Source: CAG-488 sp051881315 (lineage in GTDB: Bacteria; Bacillota; Clostridia; Oscillospirales; Acutalibacteraceae). From it: a stretch of DNA of 13,201 nucleotides. This document shows, piece by piece, positions 6,870-13,201 of the stretch (within the stretch, counting starts at the first letter, position 1; the number at the start of each line of letters is the position of its first letter). Below the pieces are notes generated by a model. That model was not told where the DNA came from. It made no database searches and was given only the letters and a program-made list of their open reading frames with translations. The DNA lies in NCBI GenBank assembly GCA_051881315.1, contig JBJEPQ010000018.1:1-13201 (forward strand), written 5' to 3'. The position numbers and the translations under genes were made by a program.

Positions 6870-7641
6870 AATCGGCATTGACAAGCCATTCGTGCTCCTT
6901 GGCATAGAAGCGGGTTGTTTTATACCACGGATCACCGTCAATATGGCGGATCATCCAGACATAGTACATCGTGTAACCGGGAGCGGTAACCTGCTGATGA
7001 TCGTTGCCGTCCGTGATAGTGCAGAATGAACCGTCCGTGCTTTTGTAGACATCGTCGCCGTTGAAGCAGGCGCCGAAGCCCTGCGGCGGATCAAACTGAT
7101 AATAGTAAACCTCGGGCTGAGGGTGATGATGCGGCGGATAGCTTGACCATCTGCCGGGCTGATTAAATACCTCGCCCATTACCATATTTGAATATGGCGC
7201 ATTGTCATAGTCAAACATAGTTGAGCAGATACGGTAGCCTGTGCCCTCCCACTGGCCTTTTCCGAAATGCTGATAAAGGCAGTCCTCAGGCTTATAGAAA
7301 ACAGGCTCAAACTCTCTTTCATTATCGGTCTGCTGAACGATAAATTCGCTGTCTGCAAGAGCTGTTGCTTCAATCCGTGTACCTCTGCAAACGTGCAGAC
7401 AGTAAGGCGTTTTTTCAAACGGATTTTTACGCTTCATATTCTCCGTTTTGCCGTTCCAGCTTATGTTTATATCGCCTTTCAGGATAAGAACAGCCGTTTC
7501 GTTTTCGGGATCGCAGAGCTCAAACCTCTCCCCTTTTAACAGCCTTTTTACAAAGATATTCATCTTCATTTCCGCATTTTTGCCGTTCATCTGACACAGA
7601 ATTTTTTCATTATTCTCGTTAAATGAAGGATTTTCAAGCAT
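6868..7641 (-). CDS. IolB-like 5-deoxyglucuronate isomerase (cupin)
   Basis: IolB converts 5-deoxy-glucuronate to 5-dehydro-2-deoxy-gluconate in myo-inositol catabolism; it is a bicupin metal enzyme related to KduI. The 257-residue protein carries the family's metal-binding region SSYPPHHH (166-173), then PEVYYYQFDPPQGFG (176-190), and a third-ligand region NDHQQV (213-218) before APGYTMYYVW. H171/H173, E177 and H215 are the likely metal ligands. Family members usually have GYHP where this has NDHQ, so specificity may differ. The ATG follows GGGAGGA. It is first of a two-gene operon with the secreted phosphoesterase. None of the other inositol genes (iolA, C, D, E, G) is in the window, so the in vivo substrate is open. 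Confidence 0.75.
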   Translation of the reverse strand: MLENPSFNENNEKILCQMNGKNAEMKMNIFVKRLLKGERFELCDPENETAVLILKGDINISWNGKTENMKRKNPFEKTPYCLHVCRGTRIEATALADSEFIVQQTDNEREFEPVFYKPEDCLYQHFGKGQWEGTGYRICSTMFDYDNAPYSNMVMGEVFNQPGRWSSYPPHHHPQPEVYYYQFDPPQGFGACFNGDDVYKSTDGSFCTITDGNDHQQVTAPGYTMYYVWMIRHIDGDPWYKTTRFYAKEHEWLVNAD

Positions 7642-7678
7642 TATAATTCCTCCCGGTTATATTATTTTTTGCAAATAT

Positions 7679-7706
7679 ATTATACCACACAATACTGCAA
7701 ATTCAA
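7679..7706 (-). promoter_or_regulatory. Promoter of the iolB-like operon
   Basis: On the minus strand, TTGAAT (7706-7701) is followed after 16 bases by TATAAT (7684-7679), preceded by TGG (extended -10). It lies about 40 nt before the ATG and is divergent from the promoter of the amidohydrolase. Confidence 0.65.
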
Positions 7707-7726
7707 GTCCTCCGTCAACTATTCTC

Positions 7727-7755
7727 TTGACTTATCAAAAAAGCAGGAATATAAT
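7727..7755 (+). promoter_or_regulatory. Promoter of the amidohydrolase gene
   Basis: TTGACT (7727-7732), a 17-base spacer, and a perfect TATAAT (7750-7755), about 30 bases before the ATG. It shares the 143-bp divergent intergenic region with the iolB-like promoter, so one regulator could act on both. Confidence 0.8.
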
Positions 7756-7784
7756 AATCTATATTTGTTTAAGAGGGTGAGACC

Positions 7785-8579
7785 ATGATTATTGACGCTC
7801 ATTGCCACATTTATCCCGATAAAATCGCAGATAAGGCGTCACACAACACAGGAAGCTTTTATTCGCTTCCTACGACCTATGACGGCAAAGTATCCACCCT
7901 TCTTGAAAAGGGCGCAGAAGCGGGCGTAGACAGATTCATCGTGCAGTCCGTTGCAACCACGCCTAAGCAGGTCAGCTCTATCAATCACTTTATCGCCTCA
8001 GAGGTCGCCGCACACCCTGACAAGCTCTACGGACTCGGCACACTCCACCCCGACAGTGAGGATATAAGAGCAGATATTGAGGAACTCGTTTCGTTAAAGC
8101 TCGGCGGAGTCAAGCTTCATCCCGACATTCAGAAATTCAAGCTTGACGATTACCGATGCCTGAAGATTTATGAGCTTTGCGAGGAATATGACCTTCCCCT
8201 GCTCCTGCACACGGGCGACAGCAGATATGATTATTCCAATCCCAACCGACTTCTTCCGCTTCTCGATATTTATGACAAGCTTACGGTAGTCGGCGCACAT
8301 TTCGGCGGCTGGTCAGTCTGGGACGAGGCATCTATGCTTCTCAAGGACAAAAAGAATTTTTACGTTGACTGCTCTTCTACGTTCTATGCCCTGCCCGATG
8401 AAAAAATTCATGAGCTGATCGAGCGGTACGGCGTTGACCGTGTTATGTTCGGAACTGACTATCCGATGTGGAATATCGACACCGAGGTCAGGCGTTTCAA
8501 GTCGCTCGGCTACAGCCGTGAAGACGCAGACAAGATGCTATATAAAAATGCTCTGAGAATATACAGGCTTTCTTTATAA
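7785..8579 (+). CDS. TIM-barrel amidohydrolase (Amidohydro_2-type)
   Basis: A 264-residue cytoplasmic hydrolase or decarboxylase of the amidohydrolase superfamily. Metal-site motifs are seen in order: DAHCH with H6 and H8 on strand 1, GGVKLHPD (107-114), LLLHTGD with H142, VGAHFGG with H172, and FGTDYPMW with D225 on strand 8. The pattern fits the Amidohydro_2 group (lactonases, decarboxylases and uncharacterised hydrolases) better than TatD nucleases. Substrate cannot be read from sequence. The ATG follows AGAGGGTGA. The gene stands alone, divergent from the iolB-like operon and closed by a terminator. A role on sugar acids or lactones from neighbouring pathways is only inference. Confidence 0.8.
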   Translation: MIIDAHCHIYPDKIADKASHNTGSFYSLPTTYDGKVSTLLEKGAEAGVDRFIVQSVATTPKQVSSINHFIASEVAAHPDKLYGLGTLHPDSEDIRADIEELVSLKLGGVKLHPDIQKFKLDDYRCLKIYELCEEYDLPLLLHTGDSRYDYSNPNRLLPLLDIYDKLTVVGAHFGGWSVWDEASMLLKDKKNFYVDCSSTFYALPDEKIHELIERYGVDRVMFGTDYPMWNIDTEVRRFKSLGYSREDADKMLYKNALRIYRLSL

Positions 8580-8588
8580 ACACAAAAC

Positions 8589-8628
8589 ATCCTCCAAATG
8601 ACCATGATCATTCGGAGGATTTGATTTA
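8589..8628. terminator. Bidirectional terminator between amidohydrolase and fucosidase
   Basis: A 13-bp stem with one mismatch (8589-8601 with 8608-8620; arms begin ATCCTCC and end GGAGGAT) around a 6-base loop. TTTGATTT follows on + and a short T-rich run on -. It serves the convergent genes ending at 8579 and 8656. Confidence 0.85.
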
Positions 8629-8655
8629 TATATAACTATTTCAGCGGTGAAGAAC

Positions 8656-9966
8656 TTACCAAAGATCGCTCGTTGTGACAATCTCTCTGTCGTCCCTGCC
8701 GCCGTGAAGCTGTGGAAAATACGAAGCGAAACGGTGACGTGGCTTGCAGTCAAATTCCAGCTTGATAAGCGGAACATTGAGTATGGGATCAGGATTTTCC
8801 TCAGGGAGATCATAGAGGAAGATGCGGTCGCCCTTCATCTCGAATTTGATCGGTGTACCGTCCATAAACGAAATTTTCTTGGGAGCGTCAAACAATCCGC
8901 CGAGCACCATTTTTCCGTTATAAGGCGCCCATATCTTGTTCCACATATAGATTGTATTGCCCTTTGAAGTCGGACGTGAAACTCCGTTGAGCTGATATTC
9001 GTTTCCGTAGGTCTTGTTAAGCTTGCCGTAAACAGCCTCGCCGTTTACCTTGAGCCACTCACCGACCTTTTTAAGCGGATCTATAACCTCGTAAGGAATT
9101 GATCCGTCAGGCTTCGGTCCGACATTCAGAAGGAGGTTTCCTCCCCTTTCACAGCAGGTCTGAAGCATAGATACAATCCTCTGCGGCGTATAGCTGTAAG
9201 GCAGAGCCTGATCGGAATCAACATAACCCCAGCTAATACCGTTGAAAGTCATACACGCTTCCCAGTCACGCTCAGACGGAGTGATGTGCTCCTCAGGCGT
9301 GCCGAAGTCCTCGTCAAGTCTGCTTCTGTCGTTGATGATAATATCCGGCTGAAGGCTTCTGAGGAACTGGTTGCGTTCAAGCGAGTCCCAGCCCTCCCAC
9401 GACTCCATCGGTGAAGGAACGTCGTACCAGAGAATGTCGATCTTTCCGTACTGAGTCAGAAGCTCAGTATTGATATCCTTTAAAAACTGTGTGTAGCGTC
9501 TTCTCGCTTCGGTGTCATAAGCGCAGATACCGCTGTCAGGATGATGCCATTCCATACAGGTAGAATAAAATCCTATCTTGAGATCAAACTCACGGCAAGC
9601 CTCGACAAATTCCTTGACAATGTCCCTGTGCGGTCCGTAGTTGACCGAATTGTAGGGATTTGCCTTGGAATCCCAAAGGCTGAAGCCCTCGTGATGACGG
9701 GTTGTCATAACCATATATTTGCAGCCTGCTTCCTTGGCAAGCTTTGCCCACTCTCGGCAGCAGCCCTCTTTCGGAGAAAAAGTATCCGCAAGCTTTTCGT
9801 ACTCCTGCGGCGGCACATTTTCACAAGCCATAACCCATTCGTTTCTGCCGACCTGTGAAAAAAGACCGTAGTGGATAAACATTCCGAATCTTGCTTCACG
9901 CCACCACTCCATACGCTTGTCGCGTGTTGCGGCAATCTGTTCTTCATACTGAGGCTTTGAAAGCAT
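8656..9966 (-). CDS. GH29 alpha-L-fucosidase, intracellular
   Basis: A retaining glycoside hydrolase family 29 enzyme expected to release L-fucose from glycans or oligosaccharides. The 436-residue protein has the family blocks WWREARFGMFIHYGLFS (21-37), TRHHEGFSLWDS (89-100), GFYSTCMEW (132-140), DILWYDVP (177-184) with D182 the likely nucleophile, and FGTPEEH followed by SWGYVD (221-250), where the less conserved acid/base residue should lie. A C-terminal beta-type region from about 340 matches the usual accessory sandwich. There is no signal peptide, so it acts on imported oligosaccharides. The ATG follows AGGAG. No transporter or fucose-catabolism gene is next to it; it appears to be a single-gene unit with its own promoter. 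Confidence 0.9.
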   Translation of the reverse strand: MLSKPQYEEQIAATRDKRMEWWREARFGMFIHYGLFSQVGRNEWVMACENVPPQEYEKLADTFSPKEGCCREWAKLAKEAGCKYMVMTTRHHEGFSLWDSKANPYNSVNYGPHRDIVKEFVEACREFDLKIGFYSTCMEWHHPDSGICAYDTEARRRYTQFLKDINTELLTQYGKIDILWYDVPSPMESWEGWDSLERNQFLRSLQPDIIINDRSRLDEDFGTPEEHITPSERDWEACMTFNGISWGYVDSDQALPYSYTPQRIVSMLQTCCERGGNLLLNVGPKPDGSIPYEVIDPLKKVGEWLKVNGEAVYGKLNKTYGNEYQLNGVSRPTSKGNTIYMWNKIWAPYNGKMVLGGLFDAPKKISFMDGTPIKFEMKGDRIFLYDLPEENPDPILNVPLIKLEFDCKPRHRFASYFPQLHGGRDDREIVTTSDLW

Positions 9967-10001
9967 AATAAAACTCCTCTCGACCGATATATTTCATACA
10001 T

Positions 10002-10030
10002 AGTTTAATGGTTTTTGTGCTTTTTGTCAA
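10002..10030 (-). promoter_or_regulatory. Promoter of the fucosidase gene
   Basis: On the minus strand, TTGACA (10030-10025) and TAAACT (10007-10002) are 17 bases apart, about 36 nt before the ATG. The -35 is perfect and the -10 matches 4 of 6. No operator palindrome was identified. Confidence 0.55.
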
Positions 10031-10102
10031 TTAGCACAATACATATAAAAATATAAGAAAACAATGCAAATCGACAAAATATTTTTTCATATCAAATAAG
10101 TG

Positions 10103-10131
10103 TTGACACATAAATTTTATTATGTTATAAT
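10103..10131 (+). promoter_or_regulatory. Strong promoter of the riboswitch-mntP transcript
   Basis: TTGACA (10103-10108), a 17-base spacer, TATAAT (10126-10131) and a TGn extension (10123-10125): a full consensus. The predicted start at about 10138 falls right at the first base-paired strand of the aptamer, as expected of a riboswitch. Confidence 0.9.
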
Positions 10132-10138
10132 CGGCAGA

Positions 10139-10227
10139 GTTTGAGGGAGTAGATGGCTCTAATCGAGTGGCAAGTCAACAGACTGACGCATCGGCGTCTG
10201 GCTTGTCTTAAATAGCGAGACTCAGGC
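10139..10227 (+). ncRNA. yybP-ykoY manganese riboswitch aptamer
   Basis: This RNA domain binds Mn2+ and controls Mn homeostasis genes. The conserved segments GAGGGAGTAG (10143-10152) and AGCGAGACTC (10214-10223) are both present. P1 can form from GTTTGAG (10139-10145) with CTCAGGC (10221-10227), and an inner arm from CAAG/CAGAC with GTCTG/CTTG. It lies directly before mntP, the classic target of this riboswitch class. Assignment is from memory of the consensus; a covariance search was not run. Confidence 0.85.
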
Positions 10228-10280
10228 GTGGCTCTGCCGTGCCTGTTTGTTTTTCAGGCACGAGCGTGTCTGATTTTTTT
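10223..10280 (+). promoter_or_regulatory. Riboswitch expression platform: anti-antiterminator, antiterminator and terminator
   Basis: Three mutually exclusive hairpins can be drawn. H1 pairs 10223-10232 with 10236-10245 (10 bp). H2 pairs CGTGCCTG (10238-10245) with CAGGCACG (10255-10262). The terminator pairs CAGGCAC (10255-10261) with GTGTCTG (10266-10272), followed by ATTTTTTT. P1 of the aptamer uses CAGGC, the 5' part of H1. Mn-bound P1 would therefore break H1, allow H2 and prevent termination: an ON switch, as is right for an exporter. Confidence 0.75.
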
Positions 10281-10298
10281 ATTTTCGGAGGTAAAAAT

Positions 10299-10868
10299 AT
10301 GGGTTTGCTTGAATTATTTATCCTTGCCGTCGGTCTGTCAATGGACGCTTTCGCCGTATCGGTCTGCAAAGGTCTTTCAACAAATAAGCTCAAAGTAAAA
10401 AATTATGTTATTGTCGGCGCATGGTTCGGAGGTTTTCAGGCGTTGATGCCTGCGATAGGTTATTTCCTCGGCACAAGATTTGAGAAATACATAACAAATA
10501 TAGATCATTGGATAGCCTTTGTACTGCTTCTTTTAATCGGCGGAAATATGATCCGGGAGGCTCTTTCAAAGGAAGAAGAAACCGGAAACGACTCCTTCTC
10601 GTTCAAGACGATGATCGTCCTTGCAGTCGCAACAAGCATTGACGCATTGGCAGTCGGAATTACCTTCGGTCTCCTCCCCGACGTCAATATCGTTGCCGCC
10701 GTGTCGTTCATCGGTGTTATAACCTTCATTCTTTCCGCCGTCGGTCTGAAAATCGGCAACATATTCGGTCTGAAATATAAAAGCAAGGCTGAAATTGCAG
10801 GCGGAGTTATTCTCATTCTTATCGGAACAAAGATCCTGCTTGAGCATCTCGGAGTTATAAATTTCTGA
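10299..10868 (+). CDS. mntP: Manganese efflux pump MntP
   Basis: MntP exports Mn2+ across the cytoplasmic membrane and protects against manganese excess. The 189-residue protein matches the family length of about 188. It is built of roughly six membrane segments as an internal repeat, each half carrying the acidic motif: SMDAFAVS at 14-21 (D16) and SIDALAVG at 113-120 (D115), with GGNMIREA at 81-88. The ATG at 10299 follows CGGAGG; an in-frame upstream start at 10239 would lie inside the riboswitch platform and is discarded. It is controlled by the yybP-ykoY riboswitch just upstream, which agrees with the function. No terminator of its own is seen; the tRNA promoter begins 33 nt after the stop. 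Confidence 0.93.
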   Translation: MGLLELFILAVGLSMDAFAVSVCKGLSTNKLKVKNYVIVGAWFGGFQALMPAIGYFLGTRFEKYITNIDHWIAFVLLLLIGGNMIREALSKEEETGNDSFSFKTMIVLAVATSIDALAVGITFGLLPDVNIVAAVSFIGVITFILSAVGLKIGNIFGLKYKSKAEIAGGVILILIGTKILLEHLGVINF

Positions 10869-10900
10869 ATGAAAAAGCAAAAAAATAATGCAAATAATTG

Positions 10901-10929
10901 TTGACAAGTGAATATATCTTTGGTATAAT
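10901..10929 (+). promoter_or_regulatory. Promoter of tRNA-Ala
   Basis: TTGACA (10901-10906), a 17-base spacer, TATAAT (10924-10929) and a TGn extension (10921-10923): a full consensus, typical of stable RNA genes. It lies about 25 bases before the mature 5' end. Confidence 0.9.
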
Positions 10930-10954
10930 TCATCAAGTAAACAATATATTGCAC

Positions 10955-11030
<76 letters not shown>

Positions 11031-11072
11031 AAGCCTGAAAGCCTTATTTATAGCGGTTTTCAGGCTTTTTTT
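11031..11072 (+). terminator. Terminator of tRNA-Ala
   Basis: AAGCCTGAAA (11031-11040) pairs with TTTCAGGCTT (11058-11067), followed by TTTTT. The stem begins right after the CCA end. Confidence 0.9.
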
Positions 11073-11240
11073 ATGTCAAAAATCGCTCGTTTTATTTTTC
11101 TATATTGTAATAATAATCGGCAAAAATAAGCCTTTTTTTAGCAAAATGTCAGTCAAAAGGTCAGTCAAAAAAAGCCAATAAAACGCTATTAAAAAGCAAA
11201 AATAAAAAATTTTCAAAAAATTAAGTGATAAATGATGATA
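11073..11240. other. AT-rich gap between tRNA and lysis genes, with an 11-bp direct repeat
   Basis: No gene is seen. GTCAGTCAAAA occurs at 11148-11158 and 11160-11170, a direct repeat of period 12. It could be an integrase arm site or the scar of an att region, as expected between a tRNA and a prophage end, but that is inference. Confidence 0.4.
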
Positions 11241-11241
11241 T

Positions 11242-11280
11242 AAAAAAATCCCCCGACCTGTCGTAATTGATAGATCGGGG
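11242..11280 (-). terminator. Terminator of the prophage lysis operon
   Basis: On the minus strand, CCCCGATCT (11280-11272) pairs with AGGTCGGGG (11259-11251; 9 bp, one G-U), followed by GGATTTTTTT. It lies 15 nt past the amidase stop. Confidence 0.88.
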
Positions 11281-11295
11281 TTATTCTTGTTATAT

Positions 11296-12138
11296 TCACT
11301 TGGTAAGAAGCACACGGCAAGCCTTGAGTGTCTGAGCGCCTGCAAGACCGTCAACGGTGATACCTGCGGCTTTCTGTACCTGTTTAGTTGCGGTTGTCGT
11401 GCCTGCGCCGAAAATGTTGTTGTCATCAACTCCCTGTGTGATCTTGCCCTTTGCCTTGAGAGCTATAAGCATCTGTTTATATGCGTAAACAGCAACGCTC
11501 TTGTCACCCTCTTTAAGATATCCGCCGATATCGGGAGCTTCTATCTTTGAGGTAGGCTTCGTTGTCGGTGTTGCCGGCTTAGATGTTGACGACTTGACAC
11601 CGAGATATTTCGCCACACCGTCAGCGATCGCATAACCGAATACCTTTCTTTTCGCTTCGGTATTGATGATCTGAATGTCCGTCTTATTGTCGATGAACGC
11701 ACATTCCACAAGTACAGCCGGAGCGTTCGGCTGTCTTATCATACCGTAATAATCATTGCCGTTGCTGTCAAGTCTTGTCTTAATACCTCTTGTGTTCTGT
11801 CCGATCGCTGACATTGCGTCAACAATCGACTGTGCGAGCTTTTTGCCGTTCGGTGAGACGTGCGAATAGTAGACTTCAGAGCCGTTACCGCCGCCTGCGT
11901 TGATATGGATATCCATACAGACATCAGCGTTGAACGCATTGGAAGCGGAAGCCTTGGAGTTAATTGAAGAATCGCAGTCTGTTGTTCGGCTAATCTTCGT
12001 CTCAATTCCGTACTGCTTCAATCGCTCGTTGCAGTATTTGCCGATCGACAGCGTGAGGTCTTTCTCCTTGAAGCCGTTGCCGACTGCTCCAGGATCAGAG
12101 CCGCCGTGTCCTATTCCGACATATACTCTCTTACTCAT
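11296..12138 (-). CDS. Phage-type N-acetylmuramoyl-L-alanine amidase (endolysin)
   Basis: An Amidase_3 (LytC/CwlV-like) zinc amidase that cuts the MurNAc-L-Ala bond of peptidoglycan. In the 280-residue reading, zinc ligands and catalytic Glu are H11 (GIGHGG), E25 (FKEKDL), H78 (DIHIN) and E145 (VECAFI). A Thr/Ser/Lys/Pro linker (about 183-203) joins a C-terminal domain (about 205-280) resembling a peptidoglycan-binding repeat (GITVDGLAGAQTL). There is no signal peptide, so release would depend on the holin encoded just upstream. ATG at 12138 is chosen with GGGGGTG 6 nt before; a GTG at 12147 would add three residues. The start overlaps the holin stop by 8 nt. It is the last gene of the lysis cassette. 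Confidence 0.9.
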   Translation of the reverse strand: MSKRVYVGIGHGGSDPGAVGNGFKEKDLTLSIGKYCNERLKQYGIETKISRTTDCDSSINSKASASNAFNADVCMDIHINAGGGNGSEVYYSHVSPNGKKLAQSIVDAMSAIGQNTRGIKTRLDSNGNDYYGMIRQPNAPAVLVECAFIDNKTDIQIINTEAKRKVFGYAIADGVAKYLGVKSSTSKPATPTTKPTSKIEAPDIGGYLKEGDKSVAVYAYKQMLIALKAKGKITQGVDDNNIFGAGTTTATKQVQKAAGITVDGLAGAQTLKACRVLLTK

Positions 12139-12388
12139 TTTCGGCACCCCCGTTCAAAATATTGTCTGCGTCCTGAGCCTGCTGAGTAAAGCTGTTGTTC
12201 TTCCACCATGCCCAGATTGAGCCGATAACTGTCAGACCGTATGTAACATACTCCTGCCACTGATCGACATCTATCGCCTCTGTCCTCTTTCCGAGAATAA
12301 CAAAAAGCTGACTGACAAGAGCGAGAATCAGAACGATCGTCCTCGCCCAAGTCTGCACCGTTACGCCTTTGAGATTGATTTTCTTCAT
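12131..12388 (-). CDS. Phage holin, SPP1-type
   Basis: Holins form lesions in the cytoplasmic membrane that let the endolysin reach the wall. The 85-residue protein has two membrane segments (about 14-32 and 47-63) joined by a polar turn, and a C-terminal polar tail. The WAWWKNNSFTQQAQDAD segment after the second helix is characteristic of the SPP1/phi-LC3-like holin family. The ATG follows GGAGG at a 7-nt spacing. Its start overlaps the upstream stop as ATGA, and its stop overlaps the amidase start by 8 nt, so translation is tightly coupled. Confidence 0.85.
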   Translation of the reverse strand: MKKINLKGVTVQTWARTIVLILALVSQLFVILGKRTEAIDVDQWQEYVTYGLTVIGSIWAWWKNNSFTQQAQDADNILNGGAENE

Positions 12389-12708
12389 TGTAATTCCTCC
12401 TTATTATTGGTGTCTTCCTGTGTTGGCAGCTTCATGACCTTGTCGTGTAGCTGCGTCATTGTACCGTTGCCGCCAAGTCCATGGTAAGCAATATATGCCT
12501 TATCATAGGCATCAACGGCATATATCGGAGCATAACCGCGTTCGGTATATTTCTCACCGGAACGGATAAGCTCTGCCCTGAGAAGCGACAACATGCCGTC
12601 TTTCATGCTGTTGCTTTCCTTTTTCTGCTTGCGAAGTCGGGCGAGCAATGCGGTCGCAACAACTCCGAGCAGAAATTCAACAATGTAATTGATAACAAGG
12701 TTCTTCAT
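12385..12708 (-). CDS. Small one-TM phage protein next to the holin
   Basis: Not firmly identified. The 107-residue product has an N-terminal membrane segment (VINYIVEFLLGVVATALLA), then a basic KQKK stretch and a soluble region with AELIRSGEKYTERGYAPIYAVDAYDKAYIAYHGLGGNGTM in it. Proteins with this one-TM plus 'YAP.Y..D.....Y..L..NG' layout are common beside holins in Firmicutes prophages and may help lysis; function is unproven. The second ATG (12708) is preferred because GAGGTG lies just before it, while the first ATG (12720) has no SD and would overlap the stop of the preceding gene. Its stop overlaps the holin ATG by 4 nt. Confidence 0.7.
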   Translation of the reverse strand: MKNLVINYIVEFLLGVVATALLARLRKQKKESNSMKDGMLSLLRAELIRSGEKYTERGYAPIYAVDAYDKAYIAYHGLGGNGTMTQLHDKVMKLPTQEDTNNKEELQ

Positions 12709-12716
12709 TCCGCACC

Positions 12717-12839
12717 TCATATCATGCCAAATATCTCGGCGAGCTTAATCAAAGCCGCAAAGATCGGAAGCACAACGTTAAATGCGACCGCCGATCCTGC
12801 AACATATAAAAACGTGTCAATGAAACTGTTACCTGTCAT
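12717..12839 (-). CDS. 40-residue hydrophobic phage peptide
   Basis: A short gene with ATG at 12839 and TGA at 12717, preceded by GGAGG at 7 nt. The peptide begins MTGNSFIDTF and has one hydrophobic helix (about 10-36: LYVAGSAVAFN, VVLPIFAALIKL). The stop lies within the ribosome site of the next gene, the packing expected of a real gene in this operon. Small membrane peptides occur at this place in lysis cassettes, where they may act as holin partner or antiholin. That role is inference. Confidence 0.7.
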   Translation of the reverse strand: MTGNSFIDTFLYVAGSAVAFNVVLPIFAALIKLAEIFGMI

Positions 12840-12864
12840 AATAATTCCTCCATATTATAGATTA

Positions 12865-13140
12865 TCAGTCAGCCGCGGCTGCTTTGTCGTCTTCTGTCGG
12901 CTGAATGTCCGTTTCTTCGATAACCTGATCGGGATCGTCGATCGGAACGGCGTGATACTTACTTAGCAATGCGGAAAACTGCATTGGTATTCCGATCTGC
13001 AGTGTGCTGTATGTATTGTCGTTCTTCTTCCTGAGCTTGTATCCGTCATGTGGCTCGATGATGAGCGATTCGGTGCCGTTATCGTCGAACACAAGCACCG
13101 TTGCGTTGTCGATCGGCTGTCTCTCATATTGTCTTATCAT
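12865..13140 (-). CDS. Hypothetical phage protein, 91 residues
   Basis: Not recognised. The product starts MIRQYERQPIDN, appears beta-rich in its first two thirds (VLVFDDNGTESLIIEP; TYSTLQIGIP) and ends in an acidic tail (DDPDQVIEETDIQPTEDD) with four alanines before the last Asp. ATG at 13140 is preferred because AGGGAG lies 10 nt before it and it overlaps an upstream stop as ATGA; an ATG at 13179 lacks an SD. The frame is open to the window edge, so a longer protein cannot be excluded. By position, between tail genes and lysis genes, it is probably a tail-end accessory protein. Confidence 0.6.
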   Translation of the reverse strand: MIRQYERQPIDNATVLVFDDNGTESLIIEPHDGYKLRKKNDNTYSTLQIGIPMQFSALLSKYHAVPIDDPDQVIEETDIQPTEDDKAAAAD

Positions 13141-13201
13141 GAGATAACAACTCCCTTCAAGTTGGTCAATACGCTCCACATGGTGAAGTCCGAGTTTTGA
13201 T
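13137..13201 (-). CDS. C-terminus of an upstream phage gene (partial)
   Basis: The last 20 codons of a frame entering from the right edge: it reads QNSDFTMWSVLTNLKGVVIS and stops at TGA (13139-13137), overlapping the next ATG as ATGA. The typical overlap and protein-like composition support it. Identity cannot be told; a tail or minor structural gene is expected at this place. Confidence 0.45.
   Translation of the reverse strand, partial: QNSDFTMWSVLTNLKGVVIS

Noticed and set aside
7679..7718. TTGACG (minus strand, 7718-7713) as -35 for the iolB-like promoter
   Set aside because: It is 28 bases from the TATAAT, too far; TTGAAT with a 16-base spacer fits better.
10239..10298. Upstream start for MntP
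   Set aside because: This stretch is the riboswitch terminator and SD region; the ATG at 10299 has CGGAGG before it and gives the normal family length.
10208..10393. A 61-codon minus-strand frame over the riboswitch and mntP start
   Set aside because: It overlaps a well-supported structured RNA and the mntP gene and has no SD or homology.

Overview
The window looks like a chromosomal segment of a low-to-mid GC Bacillota (Clostridia), most likely a gut Oscillospiraceae/Ruminococcus-type bacterium. Grounds: the Firmicutes-length S12 (140 aa), strong GGAGG ribosome sites, TTG and GTG starts, A/T-rich promoters with extended -10 boxes, and the gene set. Genus is inference; family resemblance throughout is judged by eye, without database searches.

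Region 1 (1-5647) is the str operon: rpsL, rpsG, fusA, tuf, all on +. It has a good promoter in front of rpsL and a second promoter in the fusA-tuf gap, and ends in a terminator hairpin at 4901-4930. The block sits between copies of one composite repeat (1-132 on the left, 4931-5590 on the right). The repeat is built of arrays of a degenerate TCTAANN heptamer, an AT-rich core, and a large imperfect inverted repeat carrying palindromes of the CTTCCCC/GGGGAAG type. On the right the unit is tandemly duplicated with a period of 287-288 bp.

Region 2 (5648-9966) is a carbohydrate/phosphoester cluster. A minus-strand two-gene operon encodes an IolB-like 5-deoxyglucuronate isomerase and a secreted calcineurin-like phosphoesterase. 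A divergent TIM-barrel amidohydrolase shares the intergenic promoter region. A convergent, separately promoted GH29 alpha-L-fucosidase is insulated from it by a symmetric bidirectional terminator.

Region 3 (10000-11072): a consensus promoter drives a yybP-ykoY (Mn2+) riboswitch with a readable switching circuit, followed by mntP, the Mn2+ exporter. A tRNA-Ala(GGC) with its own promoter and terminator follows.

Region 4 (11073-13201) looks like the lysis end of a prophage, transcribed on minus towards the tRNA: the C-terminus of an upstream gene, a 91-aa unknown protein, a 40-aa membrane peptide gene, a 107-aa one-TM protein, an SPP1-type holin and an Amidase_3 endolysin, closed by a strong terminator. 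Genes overlap or abut. No integrase or att duplicate is visible inside the window.

I do not see a clearly new defence or mobile system. The most interesting items are the heptamer/palindrome repeat framing the essential str operon and the three-hairpin manganese switch.
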